A DNA stretch of 64,000 nt, taken from Nocardia concava NBRC 100430. GTDB taxonomy: Bacteria > Actinomycetota > Actinomycetes > Mycobacteriales > Mycobacteriaceae. Under the pieces are notes generated by a model. That model was not told the DNA's origin, did not search any database, and saw only the letters and a list, made by a program, of their open reading frames with translations. Below are positions 25,845 to 33,812 of this stretch, piece after piece; position 1 is the stretch's first letter, and each line of letters starts with the position of its first letter. Location of the stretch: positions 47,852 to 111,851 of the forward strand of contig NZ_BAFX01000083.1 of assembly GCF_000308815.1 (NCBI RefSeq). Reading direction: 5' to 3'. Both the position numbers and the translations under genes were made by a program.

Positions 25845-27941
25845 CTACGCGTCCAGGGGCTTGCGCAGCGCCGCGAGGAACATGGCGTCGGTGCCGTGGC
25901 GGTGGGGCCACAGCTGGGCGCCGGGGCCGTCGCCGAGTTCGGTGACGCCGGGGAGCAATTCGCGGGTGTCGAGTTGTTCCGCGCCGACTCGGCGGGCCAC
26001 GTCGGCCACGACCGAGACGGTTTCCGGGAGGTGCGGGGAGCAGGTCGAGTAGACCACTACGCCGCCGGGGCGGACCAGATCCCATGCGGCGGTGAGCAAT
26101 TCACGTTGCAGGGTGACGAGTTCGCGGACGTCGGAGGGCTGGCGGCGCCAGCGGGCCTCCGGGCGGCGGCGGAGTGCGCCGAGGCCGGTGCAGGGGGCGT
26201 CGACCAGGATGCGGTCGAAGCCCGGGGTGAGTCCGCTGTCGCGGCCGTCGGCGACGTGGACGTCGACCGGCATGCCGCGGGTGGTCTGGCGCACCAGGTC
26301 GGCGCGGTGCTCGGCGGGTTCGACGGCGTCGACGCGGAAGCCGTCGATATCGGCGATCGCGGCCAGCAGCGCGGTTTTTCCGCCCGGTCCGGCGCACAGG
26401 TCCAGCCAGCGCCCGTTATCCGAGCCCTCGAGCGGGGCGCGCGTGACGGCCAGGGCCACCAGCTGACTGCCCTCGTCCTGCACCGCGGCCAATCCCTCGC
26501 GGACCGGCTCCAGCTTGGCCGGATCGCCGCCGTCGAGGTACACCGCGTACGGCGACCAGCGGCCCTCTTCACCGCCGGTGATCAACGCCAGCTCCTCGGC
26601 GCTGATCTCGCCGGGCCGCGCCACCAGATGCACCGCCGGCCGCGCGTCATCGGCCTCGAGGACATCCCGCAGCTCACCCGCGTTCGCGCCCAGCGCATCC
26701 GCGAAGGCCTGCGCGATCCACACCGGATGCGCGAACTCGAACGCCAAGTGCCCCAGCGGATCCTGCGGCGCCAGCCGCTCCACCCACTCCTCGGGCGTCC
26801 GCTCCGCGACCCGCCGCAGCACCGCGTTCACGAACCCGGCCCTCCCCTGCCCGAACTCGGCCCGCACCAACGCCACCGACGTATCGACGGCCGCATGCGC
26901 CCCGATCCGAGTCCGCAACAGCTGATACGTCCCCAACCGCAACGCATCCAGCAGCGGCCCGTCGATCTCATCGACACCGCGCCCCGCGCAATCGGCGATC
27001 ACGGCATCCAACAAGCCCTGAGACCGCGAAGCCCCATACGTCAACTCGGTCGCAAGCGCCGCATCCCGCCCACTGATCCGCCGCTCCCGAAGCAACCCGG
27101 GCAACACCAGATTCGCGTAAGCATCCCGCTCCCGCACCGCCCGCAGAACGTCCCGAGCCACAACCCGCACAGGATCCGCCCCGGCCTTCTCCGCCCGCCG
27201 AGCCGCCGCCCCACCGGAATCGTGGCCGTTGGAATGGCGATCATCCCGCCTCGCGGTGGACGAATCCCCGCCGCGGCCTTGCGGTTTCCCGCCGCCGCGC
27301 CCGCCTGCCTGCTTCCCGGCAGCGCCACCGGCACCACCGCTCCGACGGGGAGTGGAGTGCCCACTGCGGCCTTCGTCGTTGCGGCGCTCAGCGCCACGCC
27401 CGCCGCGACTCTGGAATCCGCCGCGCTCATCGTTGGACCGCTGGTCACCAGACCGCCCGCCGCCCGCCGATTCGCGCCCACGGCCCGCGTCGGATCCGTA
27501 ACCATCGCGACCGCGAGAGCCACCGGCCGACCGGTCCGACCCCGAATTACGCTGCCCGCCAGAGAATCCACCGCGCGGCTGGTCCCAGCCGTTGCGATCG
27601 CCTCCGGCCGAGCGGTCGCGACCACCGGACGAATCGCGGCCGCGCGACCCGCCGCCCGCGCGGTTCGAACCCGAATTGCGGTCTCCCGCAGGGCGTCCGC
27701 CGCCTTCGGAACCGGAACGGCGGAAGCCGCGGCGGTCGTCGCCGTCGCCATTGCGCGGGGTCGAGCGGCGGTCGTCGCCGGATCGGTTTCCGGATGTGCG
27801 GGGTTGATCGGAGCGGGACCGTTCGTCCTGACGCGGCGTCGACGTGCCCGCGTCGGTGGAGGCTGAGCGGCGGAAGCCGCGACGCGGGGCGTCGCCGGAT
27901 CGATCGTCGCCCGGGCGGTTTTCGCCTTCGGGGCGGGTCAC
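25845..27941 (-). CDS. rsmB: 16S rRNA m5C967 methyltransferase RsmB with a long Arg/Gly-rich N-terminal extension
   Basis: SAM-dependent methyltransferase for C967 of 16S rRNA. The conserved part starts near residue 255 with a NusB-like RNA-binding domain (ADPVRVVARDVLRAVRERDA) followed by the Rossmann methyltransferase: WLDLCAGPGGKTALLAA (SAM loop), ILVDAPCTGLGALRRRPEAR (Pro-Cys catalytic motif IV) and VVYSTCSPHLPE (motif VI, second Cys). The GTG at 27941 overlaps the fmt stop. The total is 698 residues against about 450 for the mycobacterial protein; the first 254 residues are almost only Gly, Arg, Ser, Asp, Asn and Ala with many RGG/RGR triplets and should be disordered. Confidence 0.95.
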   Translation of the reverse strand: MTRPEGENRPGDDRSGDAPRRGFRRSASTDAGTSTPRQDERSRSDQPRTSGNRSGDDRRSTPRNGDGDDRRGFRRSGSEGGGRPAGDRNSGSNRAGGGSRGRDSSGGRDRSAGGDRNGWDQPRGGFSGGQRNSGSDRSAGGSRGRDGYGSDAGRGRESAGGGRSGDQRSNDERGGFQSRGGRGAERRNDEGRSGHSTPRRSGGAGGAAGKQAGGRGGGKPQGRGGDSSTARRDDRHSNGHDSGGAAARRAEKAGADPVRVVARDVLRAVRERDAYANLVLPGLLRERRISGRDAALATELTYGASRSQGLLDAVIADCAGRGVDEIDGPLLDALRLGTYQLLRTRIGAHAAVDTSVALVRAEFGQGRAGFVNAVLRRVAERTPEEWVERLAPQDPLGHLAFEFAHPVWIAQAFADALGANAGELRDVLEADDARPAVHLVARPGEISAEELALITGGEEGRWSPYAVYLDGGDPAKLEPVREGLAAVQDEGSQLVALAVTRAPLEGSDNGRWLDLCAGPGGKTALLAAIADIDGFRVDAVEPAEHRADLVRQTTRGMPVDVHVADGRDSGLTPGFDRILVDAPCTGLGALRRRPEARWRRQPSDVRELVTLQRELLTAAWDLVRPGGVVVYSTCSPHLPETVSVVADVARRVGAEQLDTRELLPGVTELGDGPGAQLWPHRHGTDAMFLAALRKPLDA

Positions 27942-28861
27942 TCGATCACCGTGCCGGGCTCGAGGCGGGCGCCGCGGGCCCAGTCCAGGGCGGGCATCAT
28001 GCGCTTGCCCTGGGGCTGGACCTGGGTGAGGCGGACCGCGGTGGTGGCGGTGCCGACGTAGACGCCGGTCTTGCGGATGTCGATGGTGCGGGGTGGGAGG
28101 GTTTCCTCCACCATCTCGACGGGGCCGAGTTTGAGGCGCTTGCCGTCGATTTCGGTCCACGCGCCGGGGGCGGGGGTGACCGCGCGGATGCGGCGTCCGA
28201 TGGCGAGGGCGGGCTGATCCCAGCGGATGTGCCCGGCCTCCGATTCGATCTTGGGGGCGTAGGAGACGCCGTCCAGGGACTGCGGAACCGCTTGCACCGT
28301 ACCGTCTTCCACACCGTCGAGGGTGGATTCCAGCAGCACCGCACCGGCTTCGGCGAGCCGCGCGAGCAGCGTGCCCGCGGTGTCGGTGACGGCGATCTTC
28401 TCGGTCATGGTCCCGAACACCGGCCCGGTGTCGAGCCCCTTCTCGATCCGGAAGGTCGACGCCCCGGTGTACTCGTCACCGGCGAGCAGCGCCGCCTGCA
28501 CCGGCGCCGCGCCACGCCAGGCGGGCAGCAGCGAAAAGTGCAGGTTGATCCAGCCGTGTTTGGGAATGTCGAGTACCGGTTCGGGCAGCAGCGCGCCGTA
28601 GGCCACCACCGGACAGCAGTCCGGCGCCAAAGCCGTGAGCTGCTCGATGAATTCGGGTTCGGACGGCTTGCGCGGCGTGAACACGGGAATCCCGTGCTCG
28701 TCGGCCAGCAGTCCGATGGGCGAGCGGGTGATCTTGCGGCCGCGTCCGGCCACCGCGTCCGGCCGGGTCACCACCCCGACCACTTCGTGCCGCTGCGATT
28801 CGATGAGTCGCCGCAGCGACGGCACCGCCGGTTCGGGGGTTCCCGCGAAGACCAGACGCAT
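27938..28861 (-). CDS. fmt: Methionyl-tRNA formyltransferase
   Basis: Formylates initiator Met-tRNA using 10-formyltetrahydrofolate. The 307-residue protein begins MRLVFAGTPEPAVPSL and contains the formyl-transferase core with WINLHFSLLPAWRGAAPVQ, the Asn/His active site, and STFRIEKGLDTGP. The C-terminal anticodon/tRNA-binding domain includes AVTPAPGAWTEIDGKRLKLG. The ATG lies 1 bp after the def stop, and the stop overlaps the rsmB GTG by 4 bp, so def-fmt-rsmB is a tightly coupled operon covering formylation, deformylation and rRNA methylation. Confidence 0.97.
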   Translation of the reverse strand: MRLVFAGTPEPAVPSLRRLIESQRHEVVGVVTRPDAVAGRGRKITRSPIGLLADEHGIPVFTPRKPSEPEFIEQLTALAPDCCPVVAYGALLPEPVLDIPKHGWINLHFSLLPAWRGAAPVQAALLAGDEYTGASTFRIEKGLDTGPVFGTMTEKIAVTDTAGTLLARLAEAGAVLLESTLDGVEDGTVQAVPQSLDGVSYAPKIESEAGHIRWDQPALAIGRRIRAVTPAPGAWTEIDGKRLKLGPVEMVEETLPPRTIDIRKTGVYVGTATTAVRLTQVQPQGKRMMPALDWARGARLEPGTVIE

Positions 28862-28862
28862 A

Positions 28863-29420
28863 TCAGCGGCTCCGTTCCCGGCTGCGGCTGCCACCGATCT
28901 CGGAGGCCGCGAGCATCGTGATTCCCTGTGTGAACCAGCCGGATTCGCGGATCGTGCGCATGGCTTCCTTGCGCGAGGCCGAGTCCAGCCGCTGCAGGAA
29001 CAGTACGCCATCGAGGTGATCGGTCTCGTGCTGCACGCAGCGCGCCAGCAGCCCCTCGGCCCGGAATTCCACCGGCTTACCGTCGAAATCGACACCGCGC
29101 GCCCGCACGATCAGCGGGCGTGTCACGTCGAAGCGCACCCCGGGAATCGACAGGCACCCCTCCGGCCCGGTCTGGGTCTGTTCGTCGAGCACCTCGTAGC
29201 TGGGGTTGATCAGATGCCCCTGCGCGTCACCGGTGTCGTACACGAACACCCGAAGCCCGACCCCGATCTGAGGGGCGGCCATGCCGACGCCCCCACTCTC
29301 GTACATGGTGTCGATGAGGTCGGTCACCAGCTGGCGTACCTCCCGATCGAACGTCTCGACCTCCGCCGCGCGGGCGCGCAGGATCGGATCGCCGAACAGG
29401 CGGACAGGCTGGATGGTCAC
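28863..29420 (-). CDS. def: Peptide deformylase
   Basis: Metalloenzyme removing the N-formyl group from new proteins. The 185-residue protein has all three family motifs: motif 1 GVGMAAPQIG, motif 2 EGCLSIPG with the metal-binding Cys, and motif 3 QHETDHLDG with two metal His and the catalytic Glu. The GTG start follows GGGAG by about 7 bp. It heads def-fmt-rsmB. In mycobacteria def is elsewhere, so this copy may be one of two deformylases in the organism; that cannot be tested here. Confidence 0.97.
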   Translation of the reverse strand: MTIQPVRLFGDPILRARAAEVETFDREVRQLVTDLIDTMYESGGVGMAAPQIGVGLRVFVYDTGDAQGHLINPSYEVLDEQTQTGPEGCLSIPGVRFDVTRPLIVRARGVDFDGKPVEFRAEGLLARCVQHETDHLDGVLFLQRLDSASRKEAMRTIRESGWFTQGITMLAASEIGGSRSRERSR

Positions 29421-29486
29421 GGGCAGCTCCCGATGGATAACGAAGATACGGTCGTCTCATTTTACGGACGCCCGTGACCACCCTGA

Positions 29487-30494
29487 TCAGGAATGCGCCG
29501 CCAACACGACATCGCTGATGCCGGTGCCCAGCGCGACCGGCACGCAGGCCGCTGTCACCGGGTGCCCGGGATCGAGCAGATTGACCACCAGCCGCTGCAC
29601 GAACGGGTCGTAGACCAGATGGAAATGCCCGGTCAGATCCTCGGAACAGAGGTCCTGCAGCACGATGTTGGTCGCGCCCGCGCCGCGCAGCGCGATATTG
29701 GTGTTGGGCTGGATCATTTCATCGACGCGGCTGCCGATCGTCGTGTATTTCACACCGGGCACCGTGTCGCCACCGGCATTGAGGTCGCGGATGAAGGGCG
29801 CTCCGGCGGCCTGCTGGACCGCCGCGAGGGAGGACCCCATCTCGACGAGTTTGTAGATTCCGGGCACCGCGTCGGCGATCGGCACCAGTCCGTACATGAC
29901 GCCGCCGTAGCTGGGTGAGGCCAACCCGATCCACTGGCCGACCTTGGGCGCGCCGCCGAGCTTGTTGATCCAGTAGCGGGTCACGCTCGCGCCCTGCGAA
30001 AAGCCCACCAGGTCAACCTGAGTCGCCCCGGTCGCGGCGAGCACCTGATCGACGAAGGCGCCGATCTGCGCGGAGCTGTCCCACACATCCTCGGTGCCGT
30101 AGGTGTCCTTGCCCGGCTTGCCGCCGTAATTCAGTGCGAAGACGCAGATTCCGGCCTGCGCCAGCAGCGGTCCGATGCCCGACCAGTCGGAGTAGGCCGA
30201 GGAATCGGTGCCGTGGGCGAGAACCACCGGGCGCGGATGTTCGGCGGTCGGTTTGCAGCCGAAGTCGTTGGCGCCCTGGGGCGCCGCGTCCGGATGCTCC
30301 TTGAGATAGTGGGCCGCCGCCAGATGTTCGGGCTGCGGCGGCCCCTGTTGCATCGGCACCCTCAGTACCGAAGTCACGGACGCGACCGGATCCGGCGCCG
30401 GTTCGGCCTGTGCGTATGTCCCCGTCGGTGTGGCGGCCGTGCCGATCACGGCGGCCGCCAGCGCCATTACCCCCGCCGGTGCCACGCGGCGCAT
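29487..30494 (-). CDS. Secreted class 2 (LipA/estB-type) lipase
   Basis: Exported alpha/beta hydrolase for esters or lipids. From the ATG at 30494 the protein is 335 residues: signal peptide RRVAPAGVMALAAAVIGTAA ending near AQA, then the oxyanion strand VVLAHGTDSSAYSDW, ALNYGGKPGKDTYG, the nucleophile elbow LVGFSQGASVTRYW, and a C-terminal His in LTGHFHLVYDP. Alternative starts at 30527 and 30560 would translate the 17-bp direct repeats upstream and have no ribosome-binding site; AGAGGAG lies about 15 bp before 30494, which is long. Such lipases with a DFGC...PVVLAHG pattern are abundant in Nocardia and mycobacteria. Confidence 0.88.
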   Translation of the reverse strand: MRRVAPAGVMALAAAVIGTAATPTGTYAQAEPAPDPVASVTSVLRVPMQQGPPQPEHLAAAHYLKEHPDAAPQGANDFGCKPTAEHPRPVVLAHGTDSSAYSDWSGIGPLLAQAGICVFALNYGGKPGKDTYGTEDVWDSSAQIGAFVDQVLAATGATQVDLVGFSQGASVTRYWINKLGGAPKVGQWIGLASPSYGGVMYGLVPIADAVPGIYKLVEMGSSLAAVQQAAGAPFIRDLNAGGDTVPGVKYTTIGSRVDEMIQPNTNIALRGAGATNIVLQDLCSEDLTGHFHLVYDPFVQRLVVNLLDPGHPVTAACVPVALGTGISDVVLAAHS

Positions 30495-30515
30495 GAATCC
30501 GCGGGTTCGGCTCCT

Positions 30516-30565
30516 CTGTTGTCCCATGTCACAAGTTTCCATGGGGCGCTGTTGTCCCATGTCAC
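30516..30565. repeat. 17-bp direct repeat at the lipase 5' end
   Basis: CTGTTGTCCCATGTCAC occurs at 30516-30532 and again, identical, at 30549-30565, 33 bp apart (about three helical turns). It lies just upstream of the lipase start and 56 bp from the PadR stop; it looks like a pair of activator or repressor sites, or a small duplication. Confidence 0.7.
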
Positions 30566-30620
30566 GATCTTGACTGGTTTCGAGCCGAAAGTCCCGGCGG
30601 GGGCCGGTGATTCGGACCCA

Positions 30621-31337
30621 TCACTTTTCGGGTGTGTCGTCCTCGGCGAGGATGCGGTAGAGCGAGCGGCGCGCCTCGGTGAGCACCTCGGCCGCCTTGG
30701 CCGCCTGCTCGGTGGTGCCGACGGCGGCGACCTGAGCGACCGCACCCATCAGCTGACCGACCAGACCGCGCAGATCGAGCGCCTGATCGCCGACGCCGTC
30801 CTTGACGTCCTGCCAGGGATCGCCGAGTTCGGCCTTGTTGGCCTCGACGTACTCGACGCCGGATTCGGTGAGTTTGGCCGTCTTTCGACCCGACACCTTC
30901 TCGATGATGACCAGGCCCTCGTCCTCGAGCTGCGCGAGCGCGGGGTAGATGGAGCCCGGGCTGGGCCGCCAGACGTCCTGGCTCTTCTCGCGGATCTGCT
31001 GGATCAGCTCGTAGCCGTGCATGGGCCGCTCCTGCAGCAGCAGGAGGATGGCGGCGCGGACATCGCCGCGCCGGCCCCGCCCGCCCCGGCCGCGACCGCG
31101 ACCGAAGCCGGGACCGAAGCCCCCGCCGGGTCCGAAGCCGGGACCGAAGTCCGGGCCGAAGCCACGGCCGTGGCCGTGACCGTGGCGGTGCGGACCGAAG
31201 TCGCCGCGCCCGCCGAATTCACCACGCGGACCGCGCGGTCCGCCTCGACGCATCCGCGGATGTTCGGGCCTGCTGCTCTTCCGCGCGCAGTCGCCGCCAG
31301 GGCCGCGGCCCCGTTCGATGTTGTCCATGTGTTCCAT
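30621..31337 (-). CDS. PadR-family transcriptional regulator with Gly/His/Arg-rich N-terminal extension
   Basis: A 238-residue regulator. The PadR winged helix is visible from about residue 95 (RAAILLLLQERPMHGYELIQ, then SPGSIYPALAQLEDEGLVII). A C-terminal helical part (about 170-230) should mediate dimers. The first 90 residues are low complexity: GGP/RGP and FGPGFG repeats and an HRHGHGHGRG stretch that could bind metal. An extended RGR tract joins it to the DNA-binding domain. Many actinobacterial PadR proteins have a similar but shorter tail. PadR proteins commonly repress themselves and a nearby membrane or detoxification gene; the TATCGAC repeats at 31377-31408 lie in its promoter. Confidence 0.92.
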   Translation of the reverse strand: MEHMDNIERGRGPGGDCARKSSRPEHPRMRRGGPRGPRGEFGGRGDFGPHRHGHGHGRGFGPDFGPGFGPGGGFGPGFGRGRGRGGRGRRGDVRAAILLLLQERPMHGYELIQQIREKSQDVWRPSPGSIYPALAQLEDEGLVIIEKVSGRKTAKLTESGVEYVEANKAELGDPWQDVKDGVGDQALDLRGLVGQLMGAVAQVAAVGTTEQAAKAAEVLTEARRSLYRILAEDDTPEK

Positions 31338-31376
31338 GGTCGTGCCTCCTTCAAGGCTCGTCGTTGTTCTTGTTGC

Positions 31377-31408
31377 TATCGACGATATATCGACAATGTA
31401 TTTACGAC
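31377..31408. promoter_or_regulatory. Candidate PadR operator: TATCGAC-type repeats
   Basis: TATCGAC at 31377-31383 and 31388-31394 (11 bp apart, one helical turn) and a related TTACGAC at 31402-31408. The 10-bp palindrome CGATATATCG (31383-31392) lies in the middle. The block is 40-70 bp upstream of the PadR start. Confidence 0.55.
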
Positions 31409-31446
31409 AAGAGTGAAGCGGGACACAAACCGTCTGGTTTGGACTT

Positions 31447-32136
31447 TTAGCCGGTCAGGAGGCCGTGAGCACGCACGGCATCCCACAGCCCGGACGGGCG
31501 ATCGACCGTCGGCAGCGGGTCAACCAGGGAGAAGGCGCAACCGAGGACCTCGGCGCCGCCGTCGGCCTCCTGACTGTCGCCGACCATGAGGGCGTTGCCG
31601 GGCGCCACGCCCAGGGCGTCGAGGGAGGCCTTGAAGATGCGGGTGTCCGGCTTCATCGCGCCCACTTCGAAGGACAGGGCGAAGTCGTCGATATATCGGT
31701 GCCAGCCGCGATCGGCGAAGGCCGGGCGGATGTCGAAGGCGATATTGCTGACGATGCCGACCCGCAGGCCGCGCTCGTGCAGGGCTCGCAGGACGTCGCC
31801 GGTGTCCGGGTAGGGCGTCCAGCCGTCCGGATCGAGCAGGAGTTCATAGACCTGCACGGCCTGCGGGTGCGGGACGCCGGTCTGCTCGAGCACCTCCAGA
31901 TACGCGCGGCGATGCAGTGCCGGGTCGAGATCGCGGTTCTCCCAGGCGTATTGGCCCTCGGCGTCGAATTCGACGGTCTGACCGACGGGCGCGGTGAGCC
32001 TGCGCATGATCTCGGCGATCTCGTCGTTGTCGAGCAGGCGACCCGCGGCATCGGTGAGCCGCGCCCCATGGAAGGCGGCCTCCTCAAATCGGAAAACCGT
32101 GCCGGAGAAGTCGAACAAGACCGCCTCGATCGCCAT
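31447..32136 (-). CDS. HAD-superfamily hydrolase, subfamily IA
   Basis: A 229-residue HAD-fold protein with an inserted cap. Motif 1 is VLFDFSGTVF: the nucleophile Asp is present, but the usual second Asp (general acid/base) is Ser. Motif 2 is VGIVSNIAFD, motif 3 the Lys in GAMKPDTRIF, and motif 4 ALMVGDSQEADGG. The Ser in motif 1 is found in some non-phosphatase HAD proteins, so a typical phosphatase role is doubtful. The ATG lies 6 nt after TAGGGT on the minus strand, so it is probably leaderless. Divergent from the ABC ATPase gene. Substrate unknown. Confidence 0.88.
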   Translation of the reverse strand: MAIEAVLFDFSGTVFRFEEAAFHGARLTDAAGRLLDNDEIAEIMRRLTAPVGQTVEFDAEGQYAWENRDLDPALHRRAYLEVLEQTGVPHPQAVQVYELLLDPDGWTPYPDTGDVLRALHERGLRVGIVSNIAFDIRPAFADRGWHRYIDDFALSFEVGAMKPDTRIFKASLDALGVAPGNALMVGDSQEADGGAEVLGCAFSLVDPLPTVDRPSGLWDAVRAHGLLTG

Positions 32137-32142
32137 GCCGCC

Positions 32143-32148
32143 ACCCTA
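32143..32148 (-). promoter_or_regulatory. Candidate leaderless -10 box for the HAD gene
   Basis: TAGGGT on the minus strand, 6 nt before the ATG at 32136. Confidence 0.5.
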
Positions 32149-32213
32149 CACAGACGCCTCACGGGCATGCCGGGGGCGCGGAGATCACTCCTCAACTTGT
32201 CTGAGGAATTTGC

Positions 32214-32219
32214 TACGGT
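32214..32219 (+). promoter_or_regulatory. Candidate leaderless -10 box for the ABC ATPase gene
   Basis: TACGGT, 6 nt before the ATG at 32226; no Shine-Dalgarno sequence is present. Confidence 0.5.
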
Positions 32220-32225
32220 GGCCAC

Positions 32226-33023
32226 ATGAGCGACCAGGTGCTGAACGTTGACGACGTGACGGTGGTGCGGGGCGGAAACCCGATCCTGCAAGAGGTTTCG
32301 CTCACCGTCCACGCCGGTGAGCACTGGGCGCTGCTCGGCCCCAACGGCGCGGGCAAGACGACGCTGTTGAAGATGCTCGGCGCCTTCGAGCATCCGACGC
32401 GGGGCACCGTCGAGGTGCTCGGCCACCGCCTGGGCCGCGTCGATATGCGTGCCCTGCGCGCGGGCATCGGTCACGTGGATCCGCGCCACCGCCCGAGCGA
32501 CCCGATGACCGTGCGCCAGATCGTCCTCACCGGCGCGACCAATACCGCGGGCCTCATCCCCCGCCGACAGCCGTCCGCCGAAGAGCTCGCCGAAGCCGAC
32601 CGCTTGATCGACCTGCTCGGCCTGAGTCACCGCCGCGACGCCGATTGGGAAATCCTGTCCCAGGGCCAGCACGGCCGCACCCTGATCGCCCGCGCCCTGA
32701 TGCCGAATCCGCGCCTGCTGCTCCTCGACGAACCCGCCACCGGCCTGGATCTCGCCGGCCGCGAACAACTCCTGGAACGCGTCGACCTACTCCAGCGCAC
32801 CCACCCCGACCTCGCCTCGGTCCTGGTCACCCACCACCTCGAGGACCTCCCGCCCGGCACCACCCACGCCATGCTGCTGCGCGACGGCCGCGCCATCGCC
32901 CAGGGCCCCGTCGACGAGGTCATCACCACCGAGCACATCAGCACCTGCTTCGACCACCCCGTCCGCATCCTCCGCGACGAGGGCCGCTGGTCCGTCCGCC
33001 CCACCCGATCCCAGCCCGCCTGA
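32226..33023 (+). CDS. ABC transporter ATP-binding protein
   Basis: A 265-residue single ATPase domain. Walker A is ALLGPNGAGKTTLLKM, the signature is a variant LSQGQHGRTLIARAL (SQGQ instead of SGGQ), Walker B is RLLLLDEPATGLDL, and the switch His is in VTHHLEDL. No membrane subunit lies next to it, so it may pair with a distant permease, or act as a stand-alone ATPase. The close match to the YlmA/ModF-like ATP-binding proteins is based on the SQGQ signature and the ITTEHISTCFDHPV tail, which I recognise from that group. The second half is very C-rich on the coding strand. Likely leaderless. Confidence 0.93.
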   Translation: MSDQVLNVDDVTVVRGGNPILQEVSLTVHAGEHWALLGPNGAGKTTLLKMLGAFEHPTRGTVEVLGHRLGRVDMRALRAGIGHVDPRHRPSDPMTVRQIVLTGATNTAGLIPRRQPSAEELAEADRLIDLLGLSHRRDADWEILSQGQHGRTLIARALMPNPRLLLLDEPATGLDLAGREQLLERVDLLQRTHPDLASVLVTHHLEDLPPGTTHAMLLRDGRAIAQGPVDEVITTEHISTCFDHPVRILRDEGRWSVRPTRSQPA

Positions 33024-33078
33024 CCCGAACCCCACGCCAGCCCGCTCGCCCTCTCCCCCACGAGCCAACCCATCCCAC

Positions 33079-33133
33079 GAGAATGCAATCGTGGACACAA
33101 ACGTCGAGAAGACCTGTCCACCAGTGCATTCTC
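33079..33133. terminator. Terminator between the convergent ABC ATPase and TetR genes
   Basis: Imperfect inverted repeat: GAGAATGCA (33079-33087) with TGCATTCTC (33125-33133), and TGGACA (33092-33097) with TGTCCA (33115-33120), with two mismatches between them and a 17-nt loop. There is no U-tract. Confidence 0.6.
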
Positions 33134-33152
33134 ACGAGGTGGCAGATCCGGG

Positions 33153-33734
33153 CTAGGTCGCGGGGACCAGGGAGTCGATCCAGCGCTCCAGGCGGGCGCC
33201 CTCGGCTTCCATCATGGCCGGGTCGCGGAAGGTGTTGGTGAGCAGGGAGATTCCCTGGTAGGCAGCCATCAAGGCGACGGCGAGTTCGCGGGAGTCCTTG
33301 CGGCCCAGGGCGGCGAACTGGGTGTCGATCCAGTCCAGTAGGCCGCGCATGACGTCGGCGAGTTCGCGGTCGAGGCCGTCGGCGCGCTTGTCGAGTTCGG
33401 TGGCGAGAGTGCCCGAGGGGCAACCGAATTGGGCGGCGAGTTCGCGCTGGTCGACCCAGCCGCGGACGAGAGCCTTCAATCGTTCGGCCGGGGCGTCGAA
33501 TTGCTCCAGCTCGGCGATGATCTCCTGGGCGGTGCGCGCGTGGGCGCTGATCGCGGCTTGGACCAGCTGGTCCTTGGTCTTGAAGTAGTAGTAGACGTTG
33601 CCCACGGGCACCTCGGCGGCGCGCGCGATATCGGCGATGGTCGTCTTCTCCACTCCCCGTTCGTGGAACACCTTGGCCGCCGCGTCCGCCAGCCGCTCCC
33701 GCTTGCCCGCATTGGCGGCCACTGAGTTAGTCAT
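33153..33734 (-). CDS. TetR-family transcriptional regulator
   Basis: A 193-residue repressor with the N-terminal helix-turn-helix (RLADAAAKVFHERGVEKTTI, then IARAAEVPVGNVYYYFKTKD) and a C-terminal TetR_C-like ligand domain (EQFDAPAERLKALVRGWVDQ, QFGCPSGTLATELDKR). The ATG at 33734 is chosen because TATAGT lies 7 nt upstream, giving a leaderless start; the ATG at 33752 lies in the promoter. Its own operator (33725-33744) covers the start codon. A second operator sits before the divergent NmrA-like gene, which is therefore the likely target. The inducer is unknown. Confidence 0.93.
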   Translation of the reverse strand: MTNSVAANAGKRERLADAAAKVFHERGVEKTTIADIARAAEVPVGNVYYYFKTKDQLVQAAISAHARTAQEIIAELEQFDAPAERLKALVRGWVDQRELAAQFGCPSGTLATELDKRADGLDRELADVMRGLLDWIDTQFAALGRKDSRELAVALMAAYQGISLLTNTFRDPAMMEAEGARLERWIDSLVPAT

Positions 33735-33744
33735 ACAACTAACT
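33725..33744. promoter_or_regulatory. TetR operator O1 on the tetR start codon
   Basis: AGTTAGT-N6-ACTAACT, a perfect 7-bp palindrome centred on the first base of the tetR ATG (33734) and overlapping its TATAGT -10 box (33742-33747). Confidence 0.85.
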
Positions 33745-33777
33745 ATAGACAACGCCCGGTGGAGTGCCCTACTGTTC

Positions 33778-33799
33778 GAGTTAGTCAGCCAACTAACTC
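33778..33799. promoter_or_regulatory. TetR operator O2 before the NmrA-like gene
   Basis: GAGTTAGT-N6-ACTAACTC, a perfect 8-bp palindrome with the same core and spacer as O1, 54 bp away centre to centre. It ends right at the AGGAGTGAG ribosome-binding site of the gene starting at 33813. Confidence 0.88.
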
Positions 33800-33812
33800 A
33801 GGAGTGAGACAG

